The translations under genes were made by a program, and so were the position numbers. The notes under the pieces were generated by a model that was not told where the DNA came from, made no database searches, and was given only the letters and a program-made list of their open reading frames with translations. A stretch of 43,710 nt of DNA from UPXZ01 sp964634605 (GTDB taxonomy: Bacteria > Bacteroidota > Bacteroidia > Bacteroidales > Paludibacteraceae), in assembly GCA_964634605.1 (NCBI GenBank), contig CAZWLJ010000027.1, positions 1 to 43,710 of the forward strand, given 5' to 3'. This document shows, piece after piece, positions 26,123 through 34,866 of the stretch. Position 1 is the stretch's first letter, and every line of letters begins with the position of its first letter.

Positions 26123-27439
26123 ATGGCAACAAAAACGTATTTCCCAACAGTGGAAAAAATCCAATTTGAAGGAAAAGAAAGTAAAAATCCGCTCGCATTC
26201 CGATATTACGATCCGGAAAAAGTAGTTTACGGTAAAAAAATGAAAGACTGGTTCAAATTTTCGATGGCGTGGTGGCACACACTGTGTGCTGAAGGAGGCG
26301 ATCCTTTCGGAGGAGGAACAAAAGATTTCGAATGGGTACATGGAGACGATGCCCTCACTGTAGCAAAACAACGTCTGGATGCCGGTTTTGAGTTTATGAC
26401 CAAAATCGGGATCGGATATTATTGCTTCCACGACATCGACCTGATTGAAGAAGGTAGTTCAATCGAAGAGTACGAAGCCAATCTGAAAGCTATTGTAGCC
26501 TATGCAAAACAAAAACAAGCCGAAACAGGCATCAAACTTCTTTGGGGAACTGCCAACGTATTTAGTCACAAACGCTATATGAACGGTGCAGCAACCAATC
26601 CGGATTTTGATGTGGTAGCCCGCGCTGCAGTTCAGATTAAAAATGCATTGGACGCAACCATCGAACTCGGAGGTGAAAATTACGTATTCTGGGGTGGCCG
26701 CGAAGGTTACTCAACCCTGCTGAACACCGATATGAAACGTGAAAAGGAACACCTGGCCATGATGCTGAAAACTGCACGTGATTATGCCCGTTCGAAAGGT
26801 TTCAAAGGTAATTTCCTGATTGAACCAAAACCGATGGAACCAACAAAACATCAGTACGATGTGGATGCTGAAACAGTTATCGGTTTCCTTCGTGCTCACG
26901 GATTGGATAAAGATTTCAAACTGAATGTGGAAGTGAACCATGCAACACTTGCCGGACATACATTCGAACACGACCTGCAATGTGCAGCCGATGCCGGAAT
27001 GCTCGGTTCTATCGACGCCAACCGCGGCGACTATCAGAACGGATGGGATACCGACCAGTTCCCGATTGACATCTACGAACTTGTACAGGCAATGCTCGTT
27101 ATTCTGAAAAGCGGCGGTCTGCAGGGTGGCGGAACTAACTTTGACGCTAAAGTTCGCCGTAATTCCACCGATATGGAAGATATTTTTATTGCACATATTG
27201 CCGGAATGGACGCATTTGCACGTGCTCTCGAAGTGGCAGCAGGTATTCTCGAAGAATCACCCTATAAAAAAATGGTTGAAGATCGTTATGCCTCATTTAA
27301 TTCGGGCAAAGGCAAGGAATTTGAAAACGGCCTGCTGAAAATGGAAGATTTGGTAGCTTTGGCAAAATCCAAGGGTGAGCCTGCACAAATCAGTGCTAAA
27401 CAGGAATTGTACGAGTCAATCATCAACATGTACATTTAA
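26123..27439 (+). CDS. xylA: Xylose isomerase
   Basis: A 438-aa TIM-barrel isomerase that converts D-xylose to D-xylulose, class II length as in Bacteroides. The signatures are WFKFSMAWWHTLCAEGGDPF (43-62), the catalytic FHDIDL with H103 and D106, and the metal-binding region IEPKPMEPTKHQYD followed by LNVEVNHATLAGH and GSIDANRGD. Two divalent metals bind through the Glu, Asp and His in these segments. It is preceded by xylB and followed 10 bases later by the symporter gene, so the whole locus is one operon. Nothing unusual is seen in the sequence. Confidence 0.97.
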   Translation: MATKTYFPTVEKIQFEGKESKNPLAFRYYDPEKVVYGKKMKDWFKFSMAWWHTLCAEGGDPFGGGTKDFEWVHGDDALTVAKQRLDAGFEFMTKIGIGYYCFHDIDLIEEGSSIEEYEANLKAIVAYAKQKQAETGIKLLWGTANVFSHKRYMNGAATNPDFDVVARAAVQIKNALDATIELGGENYVFWGGREGYSTLLNTDMKREKEHLAMMLKTARDYARSKGFKGNFLIEPKPMEPTKHQYDVDAETVIGFLRAHGLDKDFKLNVEVNHATLAGHTFEHDLQCAADAGMLGSIDANRGDYQNGWDTDQFPIDIYELVQAMLVILKSGGLQGGGTNFDAKVRRNSTDMEDIFIAHIAGMDAFARALEVAAGILEESPYKKMVEDRYASFNSGKGKEFENGLLKMEDLVALAKSKGEPAQISAKQELYESIINMYI

Positions 27440-27449
27440 ATCAAACAAC

Positions 27450-29012
27450 ATGTCCGGCAACAAAAAAAATCCCTTTTATCTGACGGGTATTACACTCGTT
27501 GCGACGCTGGGTGGACTGCTTTTCGGATATGATACGGCTGTGATTTCGGGTACGGTAAGCTCACTGCGGATTTTCTTTGTGGATCCGCTGGGGCTTTCCC
27601 CCGATCTGGCAAACGCCATGGAAGGTTTTATTGTGAGCAGTGCACTGATAGGCTGTGTCATAGGCGCTTCCATAGCAGGTTATATCAGTCAGAAGTTTGG
27701 TCGTAAACCTTCACTTCAGATTGCGGCTGTATTATTTCTTCTCTCGGCCATCGGTTCGGCCTGGCCCGAAATGTTTTTCGGGATGCCGGGAAGCGGAGAC
27801 CATAGTTTTGCCAATTTATTTATATTCTACCGCATTGTTGGTGGAGTAGGAGTTGGTATCGCTTCGATGGTTTCGCCGATGTACATTGCTGAGGTCGCTC
27901 CTCACAACAAACGTGGTGCTTTGGTTTCATGGAATCAGTTTGCCATCATTTTCGGCATGCTGGTGGTATATTTTGTGAATTATGCCATTGCTCTTCAGGG
28001 CGACAGCAGCTGGCTCAACACCATTGGCTGGCGCTGGATGTTTGCTTCTGAAATAATTCCTGCCACTTTGTTCCTTATTTTCCTGTTTGTAGTACCCGAA
28101 ACGCCACGCTGGCTGGTAATGAACAGTAAAAAGGAAAAAGCAATGATGGTACTTATGAAACTGGTAGGAAATAAGGAAGCCGAAACCGAGATTTCCGATA
28201 TTCAGCTAAGCCTGGATCAGGATGCGGCTCAGTCGCTCAAACCGTATTACCGGTTTCTGGTTACCTGGATTGTGCTCTTTGCCATTGCTTATATCAGTCT
28301 GAAATTTGCCGGAAACTCCAGTGCTTTTGAGATTTCGCTCATTGGTAGCTTTATAATTTCGCTCATTGCTCCGGTACGTTCCTTTGGTTTTAAAATCATC
28401 ATCGTGGGTGTATTGCTGTCAGCTTTCCAGCAGTTTGTAGGAATCAATGTAGTGCTTTATTATGCACCCGAAATTTTCAAATCGATGGGGTCGGGTACTG
28501 ATACAGCTTTGCTGCAAACCATTATTGTCGGTATTATCAATCTTTCGTTTACCGTACTGGCCATACTTACGGTAGATAAATTTGGACGTCGTCCGTTATT
28601 GATTATCGGAGCTCTGATAATGGCTGTAGCCATGGCAGGATTAGGAACAGGATTTGCCGGAAACTGGCCGGGAGGTGTGAAATTATTTTTCATGCTGTTG
28701 TACACGGCTGGTTTTGCCATGTCATGGGGTCCGGTCTGCTGGGTTATGCTGGCCGAAATCTTTCCCAACTCGGTGCGTTCAAGCGTCATGTCTATTGCTG
28801 TTGCTGCTCAGTGGGTGTCAAATTTTCTGGTATCCTGGACCTTCCCGATGCTCAATAAGAACGAATTACTGGTCAGTCAGTTCAATCATGGCTTCTCGTA
28901 CTGGATTTACGGTCTGATGGGGATTCTGGCTGCTGTTTTCATCTGGAAAATGGTGCCCGAAACCAAAGGTAAAACCTTGGAAGAAATGAATAAACTCTGG
29001 AAAAAGAAATAA
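27450..29012 (+). CDS. xylE: D-xylose:proton symporter, MFS sugar porter family
   Basis: A 520-aa inner-membrane transporter with about 12 membrane segments. Sugar-porter motifs are GGLLFGYDTAVISG near the N-terminus, GRKPSL (after helix 2), PETPRWLV in the middle, QQFVGINVVLYYAPEIF (helix 7) and PETKGKTLEEM at the C-terminus. A hydrophilic-to-hydrophobic insertion between helices 6 and 7 (about 250-310) is longer than in E. coli XylE and seems to add one or two helices. I start at ATG 27450, which is 10 bases after xylA; an upstream in-frame start overlapping xylA is unlikely. Xylose is inferred from the operon. A strong terminator follows. Confidence 0.92.
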   Translation: MSGNKKNPFYLTGITLVATLGGLLFGYDTAVISGTVSSLRIFFVDPLGLSPDLANAMEGFIVSSALIGCVIGASIAGYISQKFGRKPSLQIAAVLFLLSAIGSAWPEMFFGMPGSGDHSFANLFIFYRIVGGVGVGIASMVSPMYIAEVAPHNKRGALVSWNQFAIIFGMLVVYFVNYAIALQGDSSWLNTIGWRWMFASEIIPATLFLIFLFVVPETPRWLVMNSKKEKAMMVLMKLVGNKEAETEISDIQLSLDQDAAQSLKPYYRFLVTWIVLFAIAYISLKFAGNSSAFEISLIGSFIISLIAPVRSFGFKIIIVGVLLSAFQQFVGINVVLYYAPEIFKSMGSGTDTALLQTIIVGIINLSFTVLAILTVDKFGRRPLLIIGALIMAVAMAGLGTGFAGNWPGGVKLFFMLLYTAGFAMSWGPVCWVMLAEIFPNSVRSSVMSIAVAAQWVSNFLVSWTFPMLNKNELLVSQFNHGFSYWIYGLMGILAAVFIWKMVPETKGKTLEEMNKLWKKK

Positions 29013-29036
29013 CAACCGGATTTTATAACAATAAAT

Positions 29037-29068
29037 AAGCCGTTGACATCTGATCAGCGGCTTTTTTT
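29037..29068 (+). terminator. Terminator of the xylose operon
   Basis: AAGCCGTTGA (29037-29046) pairs with TCAGCGGCTT (29054-29063) over 10 bp with one G-U pair, loop CATCTGA, followed by a run of Ts. It lies 25 bases after the symporter stop. Confidence 0.9.
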
Positions 29069-29101
29069 GTATAAAAATAAATGAATATGCAGATTTAAGA
29101 A

Positions 29102-29134
29102 TTGATTATTCATTCAAATTATTAATTATCTTTG
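29102..29134 (+). promoter_or_regulatory. Possible promoter for the PUL regulator
   Basis: TATCTTTG (29127-29134) matches TAnnTTTG; a TTG at 29102-29104 lies 22 bases upstream, slightly long. Transcription would start near 29141, leaving a leader of about 56 bases. Confidence 0.42.
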
Positions 29135-29152
29135 TGCTTGTTGTTTTATTGA

Positions 29153-29168
29153 ATACAAATAGTTGTAT
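29153..29168. promoter_or_regulatory. Palindrome in the leader of the PUL regulator gene
   Basis: ATACAA-ATAG-TTGTAT has perfect 6-bp arms. Its place between the predicted start site and the ATG would suit an autoregulatory or repressor site; this is positional inference only. Confidence 0.35.
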
Positions 29169-29196
29169 GATGTGGATCAAATTTTAAATAAGAATT

Positions 29197-32073
29197 ATGA
29201 AGTTACTGAAGGTAAGTATTCTCTTATTTTTAATAGGTATCGGTAGCAGCAGTCTGGCTGCAGCTAATGAATTTACACCAGTAGTTACCCAGTTCAACAA
29301 GAGGGATTACAATGCAGGTAATCAAAACTGGTCTGTAGCACAGGACAGTCAGGGAATAATTTACATAGGCAATAACGCTGGTTTGCTTCGATTTGACGGT
29401 TGTGGTTTTATGTTATTCAAACTGCCTAATACACAGGTAGTTCGTTCAGTTTACATCGATAATTCCGACCGCATCTACGTAGGTTCATTCAGAGAATTCG
29501 GCTATTTTGAGAAGAATAAATTCGGAGAACTGATTTATTTCTCGCTTTCAAAAAATCTCAGAAACTATAAGCTTGAAAATGATGAAATATGGAAAATCGT
29601 TGAAATTGACGGTAAAATCCTTTTTCAGTCCTTCAAAAGTATTTTCATATATGACGGCAAAAATACCGAAGGCAAATCATACGATGAAACCTTTCTTTAT
29701 TTGCAACCTTTCAAAAATAAACTTTTCGTTCATACTCTTCAGAATGGTTTTTCGCGCTATGATCTGACAAACAGGAGATTCACAAAAATTACAAACGCAC
29801 CTTTCAGCAGTGCTGTAATATCCATTGTACCTTTTAATAAGAACGAAGCGTATGTAATCACACTGTCAGATGGTATTTACATTTTTGATGGTGAAAATTT
29901 CAGAAAATTTCCGGACAACTCGCTGAATTTTCTGCGGAATGCCGGTATTAACAAAGCAGCACTTACCCGGGATTCGTTGCTTGTGATAGGAACAATTCTG
30001 GATGGAGTTACCGCAATTGATAAACACGGGAAAAAAGTCTGGAAACTGAATACCTCCAATAACCTCCAGAATAATACGGTGCTTGGCATGTATACTGACA
30101 CCGAAAACAATCTATGGCTTGCTCTTGATAAAGGAATTGCGATGGTGCTGCTTAGCAGTCCGGTACAGTTTATACAGTCGTTTATTCCAACTATCGGTTC
30201 GGTTTATTCACTGAGTTTTATTTCTCCGGATAAGTTGTATCTGGCTACTAATCAGGGACTTTATTCCGGAAAATTTTTGCCGGATTCCAATTTGCTTACC
30301 AATGTGAAGATTGACGACCATATAAAAGGCCAGGTATGGTCGCTCACGAATGTTGACAATCAGCTTTTTTGCGGGAATAATGAAGAAACTTACCGGATAT
30401 ATCCCGACAGGAAAATGCTGACGTCTTCCAAAGGGGGAATGTGTATCGGCAGGGGAATTATTAACGGAAGAGAAGTGCTGGTCGAAGGTACATACTCCGA
30501 CTTGTGCGTGTATCTGAAAGAAGATAATGAATGGAAATTTCACGGAAACATACAGGGATTTCTCAATCCGGTAAGGACCCTTACTATCGATTATCAGGGC
30601 AGAATATGGGCCTCGCATATGCACGAGGGACTTTATATGATCAAGTTGAAATCTGACCTGAAGTCAATTGATAAAATACAGCATTTTTCTTCACTTGATA
30701 ATAAAAAACCGACAGGAATATATACCTACATGCTCGAAAACAGGGTGGTGTTTACGGATAATCACCGTTTTTATGTATTCGACGATATCAAAGAAAGGAT
30801 CTTGCCATACGATGTGCTCAATAATATGTTAGGAAAATACGCACAGGCTTACAAGATATGCTATCAGAAGCCTTCTACCTATTGGTTTATCCAGCATAAT
30901 GAAGCAGCATTGATCGAATTTCGTGAAAACCGGATTAAAATCCTCGACAGAGTACAGTATTCCTTGTTTATGAATCAGACTGTTGACAATTTTCAGAATA
31001 TTATTCCGATTTCGGACAATATAGCCTTGTTCACTTTGGAGAATGGCCTGGCTATGTACAATATTACAATGCGAAAAAAATCCTATTCGCGGGAGAAAAA
31101 TGAGATATTTCTGATGCAGGTTCAGGTAGTTGATAAAAATTCGGAAGAAAAAACGCTGTTGCCGGTTAACTCGTCTGCCGGAAAAATATCTTTTCCGTAT
31201 ACGAAAAACAGAATCAGGTTTACTATCGGATATCCAAAGTATTCACATCTCAACGACCTGATGTTCAGCTATAAATTAACCGGGCTTAATGATAATTGGA
31301 GTGAGAGGACCACAAGCAGCGTGATAGAATACTCATATCTGACTCCCGGAAAATATACATTCAGTGTTCAGATACTGACCAACATCGGTGATGTACTTGC
31401 AACCAGGGATTATTTATTTCAGGTTCGGCAACCTTATTATTGGAATACATTCAGTAAAATAATCTATTTACTGCTGTTGATTCTGTTCGGATATATGGTT
31501 TACAATAAACTGAAACGCAACTTTGAGCTTAAGAAACAGCGAATACAACAGGAACACGAAAATATCCGCAAGAAAGAAATCGAAAAACATGAGATGCAAA
31601 TTGTAGCGCTGAAAGCTGAAAAACTCGAATCGGATCTGACACTGAAAAGCAAGGAACTCGCCATGTCAACAATGACCATCATCCGCAAGAATGAAGTACT
31701 GATAAACATTAAGGAAGAATTGACGGAGCTGAAAAAACACCTTGGAACACAATTTCCGAACAAGTATTACGAACGAATAATAAAATTAATGGATCAGAGC
31801 ATATCTTCCGACGATGACTGGAAAATATTTCAAACCAACTTTGACCTTATACACGAAAATTTCTTTCGGAATCTGCACACCAGATATCCTGAGCTGACAG
31901 CCAATGATTTACGTTTTTGTGCATACTTCCGCCTGAATTTATCCACCAAAGATATCGCGCATCTGATGAACATTTCTGCCAAAGGAGTGGAAGTAGCACG
32001 TTACCGTATCAGAAAAAAAATCAACATTCCTTCCGAAAAAAATATAAGTGAATTTTTAATCGAATTCAGGTAA
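29197..32073 (+). CDS. Membrane-spanning propeller/Y_Y_Y sensor with LuxR-like DNA-binding domain
   Basis: A 958-aa one-component regulator predicted to sense a glycan fragment in the periplasm and bind DNA. Order: signal peptide or anchor (1-24), a long beta-propeller-like region (about 40-640, repeated units such as IYVGSFREFGYF, NLWLALDKGIAM and RIWASHMHEGLYM), a Y_Y_Y domain (about 668-745, FSYKLTGLNDNW), one membrane segment (about 753-772), a long coiled coil (about 780-850), and a C-terminal LuxR-type helix-turn-helix (about 900-955, DLRFCAYFRLNLSTKDIAHL). No histidine-kinase H-box or ATPase and no receiver domain is present, so it is not a hybrid two-component system; SusR-like membrane regulators are the closest known design. 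It precedes the GH3-SusCD operon by about 400 bases. Confidence 0.85.
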   Translation: MKLLKVSILLFLIGIGSSSLAAANEFTPVVTQFNKRDYNAGNQNWSVAQDSQGIIYIGNNAGLLRFDGCGFMLFKLPNTQVVRSVYIDNSDRIYVGSFREFGYFEKNKFGELIYFSLSKNLRNYKLENDEIWKIVEIDGKILFQSFKSIFIYDGKNTEGKSYDETFLYLQPFKNKLFVHTLQNGFSRYDLTNRRFTKITNAPFSSAVISIVPFNKNEAYVITLSDGIYIFDGENFRKFPDNSLNFLRNAGINKAALTRDSLLVIGTILDGVTAIDKHGKKVWKLNTSNNLQNNTVLGMYTDTENNLWLALDKGIAMVLLSSPVQFIQSFIPTIGSVYSLSFISPDKLYLATNQGLYSGKFLPDSNLLTNVKIDDHIKGQVWSLTNVDNQLFCGNNEETYRIYPDRKMLTSSKGGMCIGRGIINGREVLVEGTYSDLCVYLKEDNEWKFHGNIQGFLNPVRTLTIDYQGRIWASHMHEGLYMIKLKSDLKSIDKIQHFSSLDNKKPTGIYTYMLENRVVFTDNHRFYVFDDIKERILPYDVLNNMLGKYAQAYKICYQKPSTYWFIQHNEAALIEFRENRIKILDRVQYSLFMNQTVDNFQNIIPISDNIALFTLENGLAMYNITMRKKSYSREKNEIFLMQVQVVDKNSEEKTLLPVNSSAGKISFPYTKNRIRFTIGYPKYSHLNDLMFSYKLTGLNDNWSERTTSSVIEYSYLTPGKYTFSVQILTNIGDVLATRDYLFQVRQPYYWNTFSKIIYLLLLILFGYMVYNKLKRNFELKKQRIQQEHENIRKKEIEKHEMQIVALKAEKLESDLTLKSKELAMSTMTIIRKNEVLINIKEELTELKKHLGTQFPNKYYERIIKLMDQSISSDDDWKIFQTNFDLIHENFFRNLHTRYPELTANDLRFCAYFRLNLSTKDIAHLMNISAKGVEVARYRIRKKINIPSEKNISEFLIEFR

Positions 32074-32481
32074 AAAAACATTTATTATTTTCCTGATTTC
32101 TTCACCTGTTAATTTGATACGGATCATAGCAACAAACACAAAAGCAAAGTTCCCGAATCAATAACCGTCTGAAAAATGAAAGCAGATGAAAGTTTATTTT
32201 GAAATCATTCTGCATATTATTTAATATATAATTAGTTTCATCTCATCCTTTGTTTAACTATCCGGGGTTGAAATATTCAGATTTATTTACATTGTAATTT
32301 TAAAAAATATAATATCTAATCGTATGAAAATCAATGTTATAGATAAATATAACTTCGGGTTGTAGGTCTGAAATAGGAAACCCTATATGAGGCATTTTTA
32401 TTTGTAGTATTCAAATAGGGTACAGAAATTTGGATTTAGCATTCTTTGTGTTCAAATTTGTATCATAAAATTCAAGAAGCC
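32074..32481. other. Control region between the regulator and the PUL operon
   Basis: This 408-base, AT-rich gap has no convincing gene. It holds the ATAGGG inverted-repeat cluster (32373-32421). I could not find a good TAnnTTTG box near the GH3 start; a weak ATTCTTTG lies at 32441-32448. No strong terminator follows the regulator, so read-through is possible. Confidence 0.5.
32373..32421. promoter_or_regulatory. ATAGGG inverted-repeat cluster upstream of the PUL operon
   Basis: ATAGG-AAAC-CCTAT (32373-32386) is an inverted repeat by itself, and ACCCTAT (32380-32386) is matched by ATAGGGT (32415-32421) as a perfect 7-bp inverted pair with 28 bases between. Three copies of one half-site lie about 60-110 bases before the GH3 start, a suitable place for activator binding by the membrane regulator. 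Confidence 0.5.
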
Positions 32482-34863
32482 ATGAAAATACCCTCAAGAA
32501 TCTTACTGCTGGCGTTTTTATTCTACATTGTCTTAATGCCTTACCAGAATGCGTCGGCTCAAAAGAAATCAAAGAAAAAACAGACTATTGCTGCAACTTC
32601 TCTGATCCCGGCAAAACCAGTTTCAACCAGTTCCATCCATTTCAAATCCGATCCGGTGATGGATCAATTCATCGACGATTTATTGTCGAAAATGACAATT
32701 GAAGAGAAAATTGGACAGTTGAATCTGCCATCAGCAGGCGATTTTACTACCGGACAAGCCAAAAGTTCCAATATTGGTCAATCAATCAAGGAAGGAAAAG
32801 TCGGCGGATTGTTTAATATTAAAGGTGTGGATAAAATCCGCGAAGTACAGCGGGTAGCTCTGGAAGAAAGCCGGATGAAAATTCCTTTACTTTTCGGAAT
32901 GGACGTAATTCACGGTTACGAGTCTACTTTCCCCATTCCACTCGGACTGGCTTCGAGCTGGGATCTGGATTTGATTGAGCAATCGGCCAGGGTAGCTGCT
33001 CAGGAAGCCACTGCCGATGGTATCAACTGGACATTCTCACCCATGGTGGATATATCACGTGATCCGCGTTGGGGACGTATTTCCGAAGGTGCGGGTGAAG
33101 ATCCGTATCTGGGAAGCCGGATAGCCAAAGCAATGGTTACCGGTTATCAGGGCAACGATTTAGCGGCAAATAATACCTTGTTATCGTGTGTGAAACACTT
33201 TGCCCTGTACGGAGCTCCCGAGGCAGGTCGCGATTACAATACGGTGGATATGAGCCGTGTAACGATGTATAACGTGTATTTTCCGCCATACAAAGCAGCT
33301 GTAGATGCTGGCGTTGGCAGTATTATGGCATCCTTTAATGAAGTGGAAGGAATACCCGCAACCGCTAACAGGTGGCTTCAGAATGATGTTCTTCGTAAGC
33401 AGTGGGGATTCAAAGGATTCAATGTGACCGACTATACAGGCATCAAAGAAATGATTGAGCATGGCATGGGCGATATGCAGACTGTATCAGCGTTGGCTTT
33501 GCATGCCGGAGTGGATATGGATATGGTAAGCGAAGGTTTTCTGTCAACACTCAAAAAATCGTTGGATGAAAATAAAATCACTTATTCAGAAATTGACCAG
33601 GCAACCCGCCGCATCCTGGAAGCCAAATACAGACTTGGACTCTTTGCCGATCCGTATAAATATTGTGATTCGGAAAGAGCCAAAAAAGAAATATATTCTG
33701 CAGAACACAGAGCCATTGCACGCAATACAGCCAGCCAGTCGATGGTGCTACTGAAAAACAACAATCAGCTGCTGCCGCTTCAGGCAAAAGGAAAAATTGC
33801 CGTTATCGGTCCGCTGGCTGATAATCCCGAAAATATGCCCGGTACCTGGAGCGTGGCAACCAAACATGCCAATGCAATTTCGCTCATGAAAGGTCTGAAA
33901 GAAACCTTCGGAAATCAGGTGGAATTTTTACATGCAAAAGGGGCTAATTTTGATTATGATCCCGAACTTGAAAGCAAAATCACCATGTTCGGGAAGAATG
34001 CATACAGAGACGAAAGACCCAAAGAATTGATTCTTAAAGAGGCTGTTGATGCAGCCAGCAAAGCAGATATTATTGTTGCAGCACTGGGCGAAGCTTCTGA
34101 ATCGTCCGGTGAAGCAAGTTCGATGGTTAACCTGGAACTTCGCCCGTCGCAAAAAGACCTGTTGCACGAATTGAAAAAAACCGGAAAACCAATTGTTTTG
34201 GTATTATTTAACGGCAGACCGGTGGTTATTAATGAGGAAAACGATCTGGCTGATGCCATCCTGAATGTATGGTTTCCGGGCAGCGAAGCAGGTTATGCCA
34301 TTTCTGATGTTCTTTTCGGAAAAGTAAATCCGTCGGCCAAACTTCCGGTTACTTTTCCCCGAAGTGTAGGACAAATTCCAATTTACTACAACCATAAGAA
34401 TACGGGCAGACCGCTTACAGATATCAATAAATGGGAAAAATTCCGCACAGCCTACCTTGATTCACCCAATCTACCGTTGTTCCCGTTCGGATTCGGATTG
34501 AGTTACACTACATTTAACTACAGCGATATAACCGTAAGTTCTACAAAACTGGTTGGAAATGCTAAATTAAATGCCAGCATTACGTTGACTAATACGGGTA
34601 AATACGACGGTGCCGAAGTGGTACAATTATATATACGTGATGTTGTTGGCAGTAATACGCGTCCGCTCAAAGAATTGAAGGGATTCCGGAAAGTAATGCT
34701 CAAATCAGGTGAAAGTAAAACAATCAGTTTTGAAATTACTCCCGAAGACCTCAAATACTACAACAATGATTTGATATTTGACTGGGAAAGCGGCGATTTT
34801 CAAATCATGATTGGGGGTAACTCACAGGATGTGAAATCAGTTACGGTAAACTGGCAAAAATAA
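32482..34863 (+). CDS. bglX: GH3 beta-glucosidase, periplasmic (BglX type)
   Basis: A 793-aa glycoside hydrolase family 3 enzyme removing glucose from the non-reducing end of beta-gluco-oligosaccharides. A signal peptide ends NASA-Q (type I, so soluble periplasmic). The N-terminal TIM barrel contains KHFALYG and the nucleophile motif VTDYTG with D317; the C-terminal alpha/beta sandwich includes NVWFPGSEAGYAISDVLFG, and a fibronectin-III-like domain closes the protein. I start at ATG 32482, which gives a proper signal peptide; an ATG 12 codons upstream does not. GH3 proteins beside GH144 enzymes in Bacteroides act on sophoro-oligosaccharides (beta-1,2); that is my inference for this one. GH144-like gene one follows after 3 bases. 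Confidence 0.92.
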   Translation: MKIPSRILLLAFLFYIVLMPYQNASAQKKSKKKQTIAATSLIPAKPVSTSSIHFKSDPVMDQFIDDLLSKMTIEEKIGQLNLPSAGDFTTGQAKSSNIGQSIKEGKVGGLFNIKGVDKIREVQRVALEESRMKIPLLFGMDVIHGYESTFPIPLGLASSWDLDLIEQSARVAAQEATADGINWTFSPMVDISRDPRWGRISEGAGEDPYLGSRIAKAMVTGYQGNDLAANNTLLSCVKHFALYGAPEAGRDYNTVDMSRVTMYNVYFPPYKAAVDAGVGSIMASFNEVEGIPATANRWLQNDVLRKQWGFKGFNVTDYTGIKEMIEHGMGDMQTVSALALHAGVDMDMVSEGFLSTLKKSLDENKITYSEIDQATRRILEAKYRLGLFADPYKYCDSERAKKEIYSAEHRAIARNTASQSMVLLKNNNQLLPLQAKGKIAVIGPLADNPENMPGTWSVATKHANAISLMKGLKETFGNQVEFLHAKGANFDYDPELESKITMFGKNAYRDERPKELILKEAVDAASKADIIVAALGEASESSGEASSMVNLELRPSQKDLLHELKKTGKPIVLVLFNGRPVVINEENDLADAILNVWFPGSEAGYAISDVLFGKVNPSAKLPVTFPRSVGQIPIYYNHKNTGRPLTDINKWEKFRTAYLDSPNLPLFPFGFGLSYTTFNYSDITVSSTKLVGNAKLNASITLTNTGKYDGAEVVQLYIRDVVGSNTRPLKELKGFRKVMLKSGESKTISFEITPEDLKYYNNDLIFDWESGDFQIMIGGNSQDVKSVTVNWQK

Positions 34864-34866
34864 ACC

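Noticed and set aside
29197..32073. Hybrid two-component system histidine kinase
   Set aside because: The sensor half fits, but no HisKA, HATPase or receiver motif is seen in the cytosolic part.
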